A DNA stretch of 35,973 bases from Acidobacteriota bacterium (lineage in GTDB: Bacteria; Acidobacteriota; Terriglobia; Bryobacterales; Bryobacteraceae). The notes beneath the pieces are model-generated. The model ran no database searches. It was not told where the DNA came from and saw nothing but the letters and a program-made list of their open reading frames with translations. Below, one piece after another: positions 1-7,402 of the stretch (position 1 is the stretch's first letter; every line of letters begins with the position of its first letter). Made by a program: the position numbers and the translations under genes. The stretch lies in NCBI GenBank assembly GCA_016201205.1, contig JACQDF010000308.1, positions 1-35,973 of the forward strand, read 5' to 3'.

Positions 1-1
1 C

Positions 2-103
2 AAGCGCGCCCACAATCCCCTGCTGATCGCCGCCGGCTTCGGCGAGAAAGCCACCTCCATTCCTTGGTGGGATGGCCGCCCCCTCCAGATCCGCTTTCGC
101 TAG
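2..103 (+). CDS. C-terminal fragment of an unknown protein, cut by the left edge
   Basis: An open frame enters from the left edge and ends in TAG at 101-103, giving 33 residues that finish in PLQIRFR. Codons favour G or C in the third position, as in the confident genes of this window, and the peptide reads like a compact domain end (AAGFGEKATSIPWWDG). I do not recognise the family. It marks the last normal coding sequence before the disturbed region 104-1106. The other frames over this stretch are rich in arginine and proline and look like shadows. Confidence 0.5.
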   Translation, partial: KRAHNPLLIAAGFGEKATSIPWWDGRPLQIRFR

Positions 104-300
104 ATTGTTAGTTGAGCGCCACGCGCGAAAATGCAGGCTAGATCGAGCACACGCGTGAGGCACTGTGCAGCTATGGCCCTGCATGAAGCCAATGAGTGCC
201 GCTGAGCAGCGGCATTGCTCCGGTATGCGCGCCAAGACACAACCAGGCTCGTTGCGGAGACAGCAAGGCTGGCTGCTGCAAGTGTAGCCGGGTCAAGCAT
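100..300 (-). CDS. small hydrophobic ORF, possibly a cassette gene or remnant
   Basis: A 66-residue minus-strand ORF starts at the ATG at 298-300. Its N-terminus contains a plausible membrane segment (about residues 6-24, ASLAVSATSLVVSWRAY) followed by a basic stretch, the usual look of a single-pass membrane peptide. The rest is cysteine-rich for its size and resembles nothing I know. It overlaps the end of the preceding plus-strand gene by 4 bases. A 7-bp hairpin (197-203 with 208-214) lies inside it. It sits 13 bases from the attC-like palindrome, so it could be the gene of a reversed cassette or merely a chance ORF. Low confidence. Confidence 0.25.
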   Translation of the reverse strand: MLDPATLAAASLAVSATSLVVSWRAYRSNAAAQRHSLASCRAIAAQCLTRVLDLACIFARGAQLTI

Positions 301-313
301 AAGTATCTCCCAT

Positions 314-381
314 CGCTAACGACTCAGGCGCTCAGGCGCGGCCCGCTCTTGGCCGTCGCCTGCAGCGCTTCGTTGTTATGT
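314..381 (+). other. attC-like imperfect palindrome (possible integron cassette recombination site)
   Basis: The 68-base element begins CGCTAAC (314-320) and ends GTTATGT (375-381), close to the R'' (RYYYAAC) and R' (GTTRRRY) boxes of integron attC sites. Between them the arms pair over GCGCT, CAGGCG and CGGCC blocks, interrupted only by single unpaired bases on one arm (a G and an A), with a short loop near 342-350. Two bulged bases in an otherwise good stem is the signature of attC extrahelical bases. What is seen is the palindrome and boxes. Function as attC is inference: R'' fits the consensus imperfectly, and no integrase is in the window. Confidence 0.4.
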
Positions 382-631
382 GATTCAAGACTGGCAGCAG
401 AGCCGGATGTGGAGCGCGCAAACAGGGAACATGTTTTATTATCAGTGTATTAAGGGCACTCGGGAATGCAAGCGTTATGTGATGGGGACAGCGGACGCCA
501 AGGAATGCCCCGTGATTACCGGGCTCACGGGACCAGAGGCCTTGTCCGCCGCCATAAGGCGTGGAGTAGCTGCTGGCTTGCGTCAGCATCATTTTCATTC
601 TACCAAGCTCGGAGTCGTTGTCAATAAGATT
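382..631. other. no recognisable gene; lower-GC stretch between palindrome and DUF499 remnant
   Basis: About 250 bases without a convincing gene. A plus-strand frame is open from 380 and runs into the DUF499 remnant, but its first 80 residues (MIQDWQQ onward) look like no protein I know. By eye the stretch is richer in A and T than its surroundings, which fits acquired or decaying DNA. A second GTTATGT occurs at 474-480 but has no matching palindromic arm. Confidence 0.4.
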
Positions 632-1106
632 GCTACTGAAACCCGGAAAACGCCCTGGGGCGAGATCGCCTGGCAACTCGGTGGAGACGGAGCCCAAGGG
701 TGACGTCATCAACGCATTTCTGCCCAAGGACCGCACAGCCTCATCCTGATGGATGAGATCATCAACTACACAAGCACCTACCGGCTCAAGGGCCACCACC
801 GCGCGCTCTACAACTTCATTCAGGCCCTCTCTCAGAGCAGGCACGCGGTTCCGACCGGGTCGTGCTGCTCGTTTCCATTCCCGCTTCGGAGATGCCGTAT
901 AGCTCCTACGACGAGGCCAATGAGCAGTGGCTCAAGAGGATGCTGGACCGCGCCGGCAACCCAGTAATAATGGCAGCCGAGACAGAGACCGCCGAGATCA
1001 TAGGCAGGCTGTCGAGGAGACCAGGGCAGCCCTGCGAGAGCTGGGACTCAAGGACAATACGGGACCGTCGTTCGTCTTCGAGAAGGGGAAGTTGAAAGCC
1101 GAGTAG
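632..1106 (+). pseudogene. degraded fragment of a DUF499-family AAA+ ATPase
   Basis: Family blocks occur in the right order but in changing frames: TRKTPWGEIAWQLGG (frame 2), EPKGDVINAFLPKDR (frame 1), SLILMDEIINYTSTYR and YNFIQALSQ (frame 2, around 735-835), then VVLLVSIPASEMPYSS and LDRAGNP...AETETAEIIGRL (frame 1, about 856-1010), and finally a tail GLKDNTGPSFVFEKGKLKAE (frame 3) ending in TAG at 1104-1106. I know these as the central ATPase core of DUF499 (PF04465, COG1483) proteins, which sit in defence islands beside DUF1156 methylases. LILMDE is the Walker B region. The N-terminal Walker A part and hundreds of residues after the core are missing, and at least four frame changes are needed, so this is dead. 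The left boundary is approximate. Confidence 0.75.
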
Positions 1107-1109
1107 CGG

Positions 1110-1571
1110 CTACTCCACCAGTTCCGCCCAGACGCTGATCTGCACGCAGGCGTTCAGCGGCATGTCGCGAATCCCCAACGCAGTTCGCGTGTGCCGTCCC
1201 CGCTCCTCGAACACCGCCAGCATCAGGTCCGACGCGCCATCGAGCACCCTCGGATGCTCATGAAAGCTCTCCGCGCAGTGCACGTTGCCCTCCAGCCGCA
1301 CGATCCGCCGGATCTTCTCCAGATCGGCGGTGGCCGCCTGAAGCTGAGCCACTGCGTTGATCGCCGCCAGCCGCGCCGCCTGGTATCCTTCTTCCACGGT
1401 CACCTGATCGCCCAGCCGCCCCGGCCAAAGCATGTGCTTCTCTTTCCAGGGAAGCTGGCCGGAAGTGATGATCAGATTCCCGGTGCGGATCCACGGAATA
1501 TACGCGCCGACGGCAGCCGGCGGTTCCGGCAGAACAATGCCGAGATGATCGAGATTCTCTTGCGCGGTCAT
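1110..1571 (-). CDS. RidA/YjgF-YER057c-UK114 family protein
   Basis: The 153-residue product starts MTAQENLDHLGIVLPEPP and contains the family hallmark GNLIITSGQLPW and a C-terminal block RTALGIRDMPLNACVQI. This matches the longer RidA subgroup (YjgF-like 1) rather than the 128-residue enamine deaminase type. Classical RidA proteins hydrolyse reactive enamine/imine intermediates from PLP enzymes, and the equivalent arginine is plausible in the HTRTALG block. The activity of this subgroup is less certain. The frame is open to 1622, but the ATG at 1571 fits the family start. A TATAAT on the minus strand (1578-1583) lies only 6 bases ahead of that ATG. It lies 54 bases downstream of the secreted protein gene, on the same strand, and ends 3 bases from the dead DUF499 gene. 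Confidence 0.85.
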   Translation of the reverse strand: MTAQENLDHLGIVLPEPPAAVGAYIPWIRTGNLIITSGQLPWKEKHMLWPGRLGDQVTVEEGYQAARLAAINAVAQLQAATADLEKIRRIVRLEGNVHCAESFHEHPRVLDGASDLMLAVFEERGRHTRTALGIRDMPLNACVQISVWAELVE

Positions 1572-1625
1572 CCCAGGATTATAGACGCTCGAGTCGCAGC
1601 CCGCTGGCGGGAGTCTCGTCATTCC

Positions 1626-4616
1626 TCATCGCAAGCTGACGTCCGCCTCATTGCTCGACCGGCCGGCGATATCAATTCTTAGTTTCACTTTGCCCGGCGG
1701 CGCGCCTTCCGGAACGCGGGCGTTGATCTGGTAGAGGCCAGGGGTCACTGGGGAAAGCCCGCTGAAACTGACCTCCGCCGCCACGCCTCCAACGACGACA
1801 GCAGGCTTGTTCACGGTTTCAAACAAGTCTGGAATCGCCGAGGGCTCGACCGGCCCCAGCCCGGTGGTGTAAATCTCGAGATATTCTCCGCGGGCGGCAG
1901 GCCGCTGGGAAGTAAGCTGGCCCGTGCCGGCCACCAGCGCCTTGGCCTCACCGGTTACGGCGTCAAAGAAAAGCCCCGGCATCACCTGGAACAGCGGAGC
2001 GCGAACCGGCGTCGAGCTTCCCAGCTCGGAAGTCACCACGATTTCCGCCGACTCGCCCGGCAGCTCGCGCGGCACGAGCAGGCTGATCTGCCCGTCGGTC
2101 ACAAAGTTCAATGGCGCGGCGACACCGTTGATCGCAACTTTCACGCCGGCAAGTTGCTCCGGCCACGGCAGGCTCTTTGCCTCCTCCGTGCGGCCGTCGG
2201 TGAAGTTGGCGCCATAAATGAACACCAGGGATCCTGGAGCAAGCCCCGGCGCATACGAAGCTGCATTGAGCACGCCGCCGGTCTGGAACGCGGGCCTTCC
2301 CAGCGCACTCGCCTTCACTGTCACCGAAGCGCCTTCGATCGTGGCGCGCAGCTCATGAACGGCGGCATTGCCCGGAGTCCATCGGAAGCGCGCAACTCCG
2401 TCCGGCCCGGTCACGGCAATCAACGGCTCAACCGTGCCCGGCGCGGTGACGCTGGCGCGCACACTCACGCCGGGGTAGGGAATCAGGTTGATGTCGGAAG
2501 CCCGGACCTGGATCTGCTCCGGCAGCGGAACTCCTGGATTGGCCACTTGCTTATCGCCTGCGACCACGCTGAGACTAAGATTGGCCAGCGCGCCGGTGAC
2601 TTGCAGGCGCGCGAAATCGTTCCGGTACCGCGTGTCGCTAGGTTCCGCGGTGATCTCTTCCACGCCCGGGCGCGTGCCTCGAATCGCGAATGCCGCCTGG
2701 CGCGCTCCGGCGGGAATCGTCACCGAGGCCGGCAAACTCGCCACGCCATTCTGCGTCTTCAGCAGGATCGTGAGGTTCGCTGCCGCGGGCTGATCCAGGC
2801 TGATGGTTGCGTTGAACATCGAGCCTTGTACCACGCCCGCCGCCGGCCACAGCGAGAGATGCACGTCTTTCTTCAGCGCCGTTTCCATGATTGCCCGGCT
2901 GCCCGCGGCCTTTTGGTAGAAACCTTCGAATTCGCGGCGCAGCATATCGATCTGCAAGAGGTCCTCCGCCGCCGGCTCGGCGCCCTCGGGAACCACCAGC
3001 AGAATGGCCATGCGGAACCGCCTTTGCGCCAGCGTGTGGTCCGGCGAGCGGCGTCCTTCGGCGGCGATCACTTCCTCGACCACTATGTTCTGCCGGTTGC
3101 CGTTGAACCTGACGCCCTTCTGCGGCGCTGCTTCGTTGGCGCGGCCGCTGTTGCGCACCAGGAACGTGAGCGGTACCTCCTCCGGCGCCCGGAACCCCAT
3201 CAGGTACTGGTCGAGGGGCGAATATTGCTCGACGGTTCCCGTCGTTTCAAACCGCGGGCTGGTGTTTTCGCCCTTATCCTCAATCCGGTTTCCCTCGAGA
3301 AAGGACGCCTCCGAGTTGAAGTTGAAACTCCAGTGCGCCAGCGCCTCTCCGAGCATCGGACGCGCCCGGGGATCGTTCTGGTCGCGAATGCTTGCCAGCG
3401 CGAGAAACAGATGGCCTGCCTCGTGCGCCAGAATCGTCAACGGCGTGTCCCCGGTGATGAATCGCAGCGGCACGGGCGCGTACGGATCGCGCGGATAGTT
3501 GCTGAGTGGTCCCATGTTGAGCACGGCCTGGAGCCGCACCGGCGAGCCGAACTCGGCCGCAATATCCACCGGCGTGTCGCCGAACCCCGCCCGCCACGTC
3601 GTCCTGACGGGAAGGGTGGTGGCAACCGCGAACGAACGCGCCGCCACGCCCAGCGTGTTGTACACGGCCACATAATCGTACGCGTCCTCGTGCGTCTGAT
3701 AGAAGCGCTGCGCCAGCAGGACGGTGTCCAGCGAATCAGACGCGCTGAACCGCTCGGCAACCGTCGCCGGGTATTCTGTGTTGCTTTGCTGGCTGAAGCT
3801 GACAATCTCGGTGGCGCCTGTCGATCGCCCCGGCGAGATGCCCGTCACCGCCTCCCTCACGCTGATGGCGGCAAAGGCGAACTCGATCCGGCCGTCGGAA
3901 AAAAAGCGAATCTGGAATGTTTGGAGCGGTCCTATGCCAGAGCTGCGGTACTCCGGCACTTCGACCCACGTCACCACCACGCGGCCAGCCTCGGCGAGCA
4001 CCCGCACGCCCTTCTGCGAGCGTGAAGGATCCAGGTCGGCGAACAGGGGAGCGATCCGCGGCGCGCCGCCCGCGAGCGCACCCGCCGAGTAATACACAGG
4101 ATACGGCTCGCCTTCGGTGAACGTGATGCTGCCGTTCGAGTTGATGAACATATCCGCGTACGAGGCGCCAAAGAAAGGAAACCGGAAGGGAATGCCGACG
4201 CGGCGCGTGTCATCATCCTGAAAGCCGCTCAGAAGCGCGCCGCGAGTGGCGGCGTCCTCGTCATACACCGCATCCGACGTGCGGTAGCGATAGCGGCTGG
4301 CGGCGCTGTCCGGTGTAAACGTGATCCCCTTGCCGGCGAGGCTGAACGGGTTGCGGCGCGCCACCACGCCGCCGGAGTCGTACATGACGGCGATCTCCCC
4401 GAGATCCTTGCCAGCAGGTCCGCTTGCTGCCCGCGCCAGGGTGAGCGTCCGCCGCGCCGCCATCGACTGCCGGTGCAGGAACAGCTCTTCTTTCCAATCC
4501 TCCCGTCCCGTCCCGCAAATCACCTGCGGCTCGCGCGCCAGCAGGGAGGACCAGATCAGCAGCGCCGCGCCCCACCGGGCGGCATGTCTCGAACCGATAA
4601 GACCCACTAGAGCCAT
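1626..4616 (-). CDS. large secreted protein with HEAGH motif and Solibacter-type C-terminal domain
   Basis: I place the start at the ATG at 4616 (996 residues), giving a signal-peptide-like N-terminus (MALVGLIGSRHAARWGAALL, processing probably before residue 35); the open frame extends 46 codons further up. Order of parts: a beta-rich region at about residues 130-270 (PFRFPFFGASYADMFINSNG, nidogen-like in appearance); a HEAGH motif near residue 398, the HExxH pattern of zinc peptidases, followed by a helical segment with GEALAHW; an Ig-like/invasin-like segment around 680-770; and from about 775 to the end the Solibacter-type C-terminal domain (GGVLNAASYAPG, GANFTDG, ISLLVPRELPG, YTTGLGPVEPS). 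Peptidase activity is inferred from HEAGH alone; a third ligand was not identified. RidA follows on the same strand. Probably extracellular or surface exposed. Confidence 0.8.
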   Translation of the reverse strand: MALVGLIGSRHAARWGAALLIWSSLLAREPQVICGTGREDWKEELFLHRQSMAARRTLTLARAASGPAGKDLGEIAVMYDSGGVVARRNPFSLAGKGITFTPDSAASRYRYRTSDAVYDEDAATRGALLSGFQDDDTRRVGIPFRFPFFGASYADMFINSNGSITFTEGEPYPVYYSAGALAGGAPRIAPLFADLDPSRSQKGVRVLAEAGRVVVTWVEVPEYRSSGIGPLQTFQIRFFSDGRIEFAFAAISVREAVTGISPGRSTGATEIVSFSQQSNTEYPATVAERFSASDSLDTVLLAQRFYQTHEDAYDYVAVYNTLGVAARSFAVATTLPVRTTWRAGFGDTPVDIAAEFGSPVRLQAVLNMGPLSNYPRDPYAPVPLRFITGDTPLTILAHEAGHLFLALASIRDQNDPRARPMLGEALAHWSFNFNSEASFLEGNRIEDKGENTSPRFETTGTVEQYSPLDQYLMGFRAPEEVPLTFLVRNSGRANEAAPQKGVRFNGNRQNIVVEEVIAAEGRRSPDHTLAQRRFRMAILLVVPEGAEPAAEDLLQIDMLRREFEGFYQKAAGSRAIMETALKKDVHLSLWPAAGVVQGSMFNATISLDQPAAANLTILLKTQNGVASLPASVTIPAGARQAAFAIRGTRPGVEEITAEPSDTRYRNDFARLQVTGALANLSLSVVAGDKQVANPGVPLPEQIQVRASDINLIPYPGVSVRASVTAPGTVEPLIAVTGPDGVARFRWTPGNAAVHELRATIEGASVTVKASALGRPAFQTGGVLNAASYAPGLAPGSLVFIYGANFTDGRTEEAKSLPWPEQLAGVKVAINGVAAPLNFVTDGQISLLVPRELPGESAEIVVTSELGSSTPVRAPLFQVMPGLFFDAVTGEAKALVAGTGQLTSQRPAARGEYLEIYTTGLGPVEPSAIPDLFETVNKPAVVVGGVAAEVSFSGLSPVTPGLYQINARVPEGAPPGKVKLRIDIAGRSSNEADVSLR

Positions 4617-4647
4617 TGTAAGATAGAGGGTCGGAGGAGACCTCCCG
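4617..4647. promoter_or_regulatory. 31-bp divergent start region with a Shine-Dalgarno palindrome
   Basis: Only 31 bases separate the divergent start codons at 4616 (minus) and 4648 (plus). A GGAGGAG at 4633-4639 serves as a good ribosome site for the plus gene, and the reverse complement GGGAGGT near 4640-4646 faces the minus gene at a longer distance of about 25 bases. Promoters for both genes must therefore overlap each other's coding sequence, or the true minus-strand start lies further downstream. Confidence 0.45.
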
Positions 4648-5511
4648 ATGCCATTCTGCACATCCTGCGGAAGCCAGTTCGCCGACGAGGCGAAATTCTG
4701 CCCGAGCTGCGGCGCTTCCGTCGGCGCCGGCTCTGGCGCTGTCAGCACGATCACCCAAGTCGCCGAGCCGTTGGACTACACGATTCAGGGCGACAACCTG
4801 CAAGTGGTGCGCATCAGGCTCAAACCCGGCGAGGAGATCTACGCCGAAGCCGGCAAGATGCTCTACAAGACGGCCAACGTGACCTGGGAAACGAGAATGA
4901 GCGGCCAGTCCGTAGGCGAAAAAATCTGGGGTGCGCTGAAGCGCAAGCTGATCGGCGAGTCGCTGTTCCTGACCTATTTCCGCGCCGGCTCGCCGGGAGA
5001 AGTGGGGTTTGCCGGCAACTACCCGGGACGCATCCAGGCGTTCGATCTGCCCGCCGGCAAGAGCATTCTCGTGCAACGCGATGCGTTTCTGGCCGCCGAG
5101 ACCGGCGTGGACCTGAACATCGCGCTGGTCAAGAAGCTCGGTGCGGGCTTCTTCGGCGGCGAGGGGTTCATCCTCGAGAAACTCACCGGCCCCGGCCTTG
5201 TGTTCGTGCACGCCGGCGGCGATCACGTCGAGTTCACGCTGGCCCCGGACGAGATCATTCAGGTGGACACCGGCTGCGTGGTCAGCTTCGAGGAAAGCGT
5301 GAACTACGACATTCAGTTCGTCGGCAGCATCAAAACGGCGATCTTCGGCGGGGAGGGCATCTTTCTCACCACGCTCACGGGCCCGGGGAAAGTGATCGTG
5401 CAGAGCATGACGCTCGAAAAGATGCGCCGCGAACTGGCGCCGGCGCGGAGCGGCGGCGATGAGCGCGGTCCGATGCAGGCGCTCGGGGGCATTTTCTCAA
5501 GTGAAGACTGA
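4648..5511 (+). CDS. zinc-ribbon AIM24 (TIGR00266) family protein
   Basis: The 287-residue product begins with a double CxxC zinc ribbon (Cys4, Cys7, Cys18, Cys21; FCTSCGSQF...FCPSCGA), then a short linker, then an AIM24 domain from about residue 42 to 265 with its repeated beta-strand units (EEIYAEAGKMLYKTANV, GFFGGEGFILEKLTGPG, AIFGGEGIFLTTLTGPG). The family forms a trimeric pseudo-barrel; in yeast AIM24 supports mitochondrial inner-membrane organisation, while the bacterial role is unknown. The start is supported by GGAGGAG at 4633-4639. The next gene follows after 9 bases, suggesting one transcript. Fusion of the zinc ribbon to AIM24 is a known bacterial arrangement. Confidence 0.9.
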   Translation: MPFCTSCGSQFADEAKFCPSCGASVGAGSGAVSTITQVAEPLDYTIQGDNLQVVRIRLKPGEEIYAEAGKMLYKTANVTWETRMSGQSVGEKIWGALKRKLIGESLFLTYFRAGSPGEVGFAGNYPGRIQAFDLPAGKSILVQRDAFLAAETGVDLNIALVKKLGAGFFGGEGFILEKLTGPGLVFVHAGGDHVEFTLAPDEIIQVDTGCVVSFEESVNYDIQFVGSIKTAIFGGEGIFLTTLTGPGKVIVQSMTLEKMRRELAPARSGGDERGPMQALGGIFSSED

Positions 5512-5520
5512 TCGGGTGCC

Positions 5521-6009
5521 ATGCGCCGTGAGCTGATGGTTCCAGTGGCGATCGGCCTGCTGCTGGTGGTCGCCACAGCCGCCCTTGTGTTGTGGCTCAA
5601 CCGCGGCTCGCATCTCGTGCTCGATGGATCCGTGCGGAAAGTGCGTGTGCTTGGCGTCGAGGATGCGGCCTGCGTGGTGGTGGTCGATTTCCGAGTCGCC
5701 AATCCGGCGGATTATCCGTTTGTGGTGCGCCAGTTGGCCCTGATCCTGGACGTCGATGGGAAGGAGCAGGAAGGCATGGTGGTGGCCGATTCCGATGCCA
5801 GCCGCCTCTTTGATTTCTACCCGCAGATCGGCCCGAAGTACAATGACTCGTTGCTCGCCCGGCAGCGGATCGAGTCCCGGCAAACCGTGGACCGGATGGT
5901 GACCGCGCTGTTTGAGCTGCCGGAAATGAAAGCGCTCACCCGCCGCGGCCTGAAAGTGCGCATCGAGGAGGTGGACGGTCCGGTTACCGAGATCGTGGAA
6001 AAGAAGTGA
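5521..6009 (+). CDS. membrane-anchored protein of unknown function
   Basis: The 162-residue product has an N-terminal hydrophobic anchor (about residues 7-26, VPVAIGLLLVVATAALVLWL) after two arginines, then a soluble, beta-rich part (VVDFRVANPADYPFVVRQL, LILDVDGKEQEG) that resembles LEA/immunoglobulin-like periplasmic modules in pattern only. I do not recognise a named family. It lies 9 bases after the AIM24 gene, and its stop overlaps a possible GTG start of the Rrf2 gene at 6006, so the three genes may be cotranscribed. Most of the protein is predicted to face the periplasm. Confidence 0.75.
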   Translation: MRRELMVPVAIGLLLVVATAALVLWLNRGSHLVLDGSVRKVRVLGVEDAACVVVVDFRVANPADYPFVVRQLALILDVDGKEQEGMVVADSDASRLFDFYPQIGPKYNDSLLARQRIESRQTVDRMVTALFELPEMKALTRRGLKVRIEEVDGPVTEIVEKK

Positions 6010-6011
6010 AT

Positions 6012-6431
6012 ATGCACATCTCCGTGAAGGCGGACTATGCTCTGCAAGCCATTCTGGATCTGGCCATGCAGCCACCGGGAGAGCCGGTCCGTATCGCCGA
6101 TATCGCCCGGCGGCAGAAGATTCCTCAGAAATTCCTCGAGCTGATCCTGGCGTCGCTGAAACAGGGAGGATTTGTCGAATCGCGCCGCGGCGCCGAAGGC
6201 GGGTACCTGCTGGCGCGGCCCGCCGATTCCATCATGGTCGGCGAGGTGATGCGGTATGTCGACGGCGCCGGCAGCCGCCCCGCCAGGCGCAGGTCCGACA
6301 ACCCGTTTTCCGATATGTGGCGCAAAGTGGATGACGCCATCTCGTCGGTGGTGGATCGCACCAGCTTTGCCGACTTGAGCCGCTCCTGGCATGAGCGGCA
6401 GGCCGCCTATGTGCCCAACTGGGAAATCTAG
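6012..6431 (+). CDS. Rrf2-family transcriptional regulator (CymR-like, no cysteines)
   Basis: From the ATG at 6012 the product is 139 residues and opens MHISVKADYALQAILDLA, the standard Rrf2 start; the GTG at 6006 would add two residues and overlap the previous stop. The winged-helix segment with IADIARRQKIPQKFLELILA and GGFVESRRGAEGGYLLAR is typical, the latter being the wing. There is no cysteine at all, so it cannot bind an iron-sulfur cluster in the manner of IscR or NsrR. It immediately precedes cysteine synthase. In Bacillus, CymR, also an Rrf2 protein without a cluster, controls sulfur genes together with CysK. A similar partnership here is inference from gene order. Confidence 0.9.
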   Translation: MHISVKADYALQAILDLAMQPPGEPVRIADIARRQKIPQKFLELILASLKQGGFVESRRGAEGGYLLARPADSIMVGEVMRYVDGAGSRPARRRSDNPFSDMWRKVDDAISSVVDRTSFADLSRSWHERQAAYVPNWEI

Positions 6432-6434
6432 GAG
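6430..6434 (+). promoter_or_regulatory. ribosome binding site deciding the TTG start of cysK
   Basis: AGGAG overlaps the last two bases of the Rrf2 stop codon (TAG at 6429-6431) and lies 6 bases before the TTG at 6441. No ATG gives a full-length start, so this site supports TTG initiation and points to translation coupled to the regulator gene. Confidence 0.7.
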
Positions 6435-6440
6435 TGAGAT

Positions 6441-7397
6441 TTGTTTTTTCCTGACAATTCCTTGAGCATCGGCCGTACGCCGCTCGTACGGCTGAACCGC
6501 GTCGCCGACGGCGCGCCCGTCATCCTGCTGGCGAAAATAGAAGGGCGCAACCCCGGCTACTCCGTGAAGTGCCGTATCGGCGCTTCCATGATCTGGGACG
6601 CCGAGAAACGGGGCATCCTGAAGCCGGGCAAAGAGATCATCGAGCCGACCAGCGGCAACACCGGCATCGCGCTGGCGTTTGTCTCCGCCGCCCGCGGCTA
6701 CTCCATCACGCTGACGATGCCGGAAACGTTCTCTATCGAGCGGCGGAAGGTGCTGAAGGCCTTCGGAGCGAACCTCATTCTCACGCCCGCCAGCGAGGGA
6801 ATGTACGGCGCTGTCGTCAAAGCCGAGGAGATCCTGCACTCGGATCCGGACCGCTACGTGCTCTTGCAGCAGTTCAAGAATCCGGCCAACCCCGGCATCC
6901 ACGTCCAGACGACGGGCCCGGAAATCTGGGACGACACCGATGGCAAGATCGACGTGTTCGTGGCCGGCGTCGGCACCGGCGGCACTATCTCCGGCGTGTC
7001 CCGCTATATCAAGATCGAGAGAGGCAGGAAGATTCTGACGGTGGGCGTCGAGCCGGCCTCCTGCGCGGTGATCTCGCAAACGCTGCGCGGCGAGCCGGTA
7101 CGGCCAGGCCCGCACAAGATCCAAGGCATCGGCGCGGGCTTCATTCCCGACACCCTCGATCTCTCGATGGTGGACCGCGTCGAGAGAGTCACCGATGAAG
7201 AGGCCATCGAGATGGCGCGCAGGCTCGGCCGCGAAGAGGGCATCCTCTCGGGGATCTCTTGTGGCGCAGCCGTCGCCGCCGCAGTCCGGCTGGCGAAAGA
7301 GCCGGAGCTTCACGGGAAAATGATGGTTGTCATCCTGCCCGATTCCGGCGAGCGCTATCTAAGCTCGCCGCTCTACGGCGGAATGTTCAACGAATAG
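6441..7397 (+). CDS. cysK: cysteine synthase (O-acetylserine sulfhydrylase)
   Basis: The 318-residue PLP enzyme makes L-cysteine from O-acetylserine and sulfide in the cytoplasm. The PLP lysine is Lys43 in [22 protein letters not shown], almost the family consensus. The substrate loop PTSGNTG is at 69-75, the phosphate-binding GTGGTISG near 178-185, and the C-terminal [12 protein letters not shown] carries the serine that contacts the PLP ring nitrogen. Length matches CysK (about 310-325) rather than cystathionine beta-synthase. Translation begins at TTG (6441), supported by AGGAG six bases upstream. It is directly downstream of the Rrf2 gene with the ribosome site overlapping that gene's stop, so the pair is almost certainly one operon. 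Confidence 0.95.
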   Translation: MFFPDNSLSIGRTPLVRLNRVADGAPVILLAKIEGRNPGYSVKCRIGASMIWDAEKRGILKPGKEIIEPTSGNTGIALAFVSAARGYSITLTMPETFSIERRKVLKAFGANLILTPASEGMYGAVVKAEEILHSDPDRYVLLQQFKNPANPGIHVQTTGPEIWDDTDGKIDVFVAGVGTGGTISGVSRYIKIERGRKILTVGVEPASCAVISQTLRGEPVRPGPHKIQGIGAGFIPDTLDLSMVDRVERVTDEEAIEMARRLGREEGILSGISCGAAVAAAVRLAKEPELHGKMMVVILPDSGERYLSSPLYGGMFNE

Positions 7398-7402
7398 CCA
7401 TC

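Noticed and set aside
474..480. Second GTTATGT as another cassette boundary
   Set aside because: The preceding 70 bases contain no pairing arm or RYYYAAC box.
332..844. 170-codon minus-strand frame over the DUF499 remnant
   Set aside because: The plus strand carries DUF499 motifs here and the minus product resembles nothing.
1578..1583. TATAAT on the minus strand as promoter of the RidA-like gene
   Set aside because: It is 6 bases from the start codon and has no -35 box; it would require a leaderless transcript.
2154..4025. 623-codon plus-strand frame opposite the secreted protein gene
   Set aside because: Arg-rich shadow; the minus strand encodes recognisable domains throughout.
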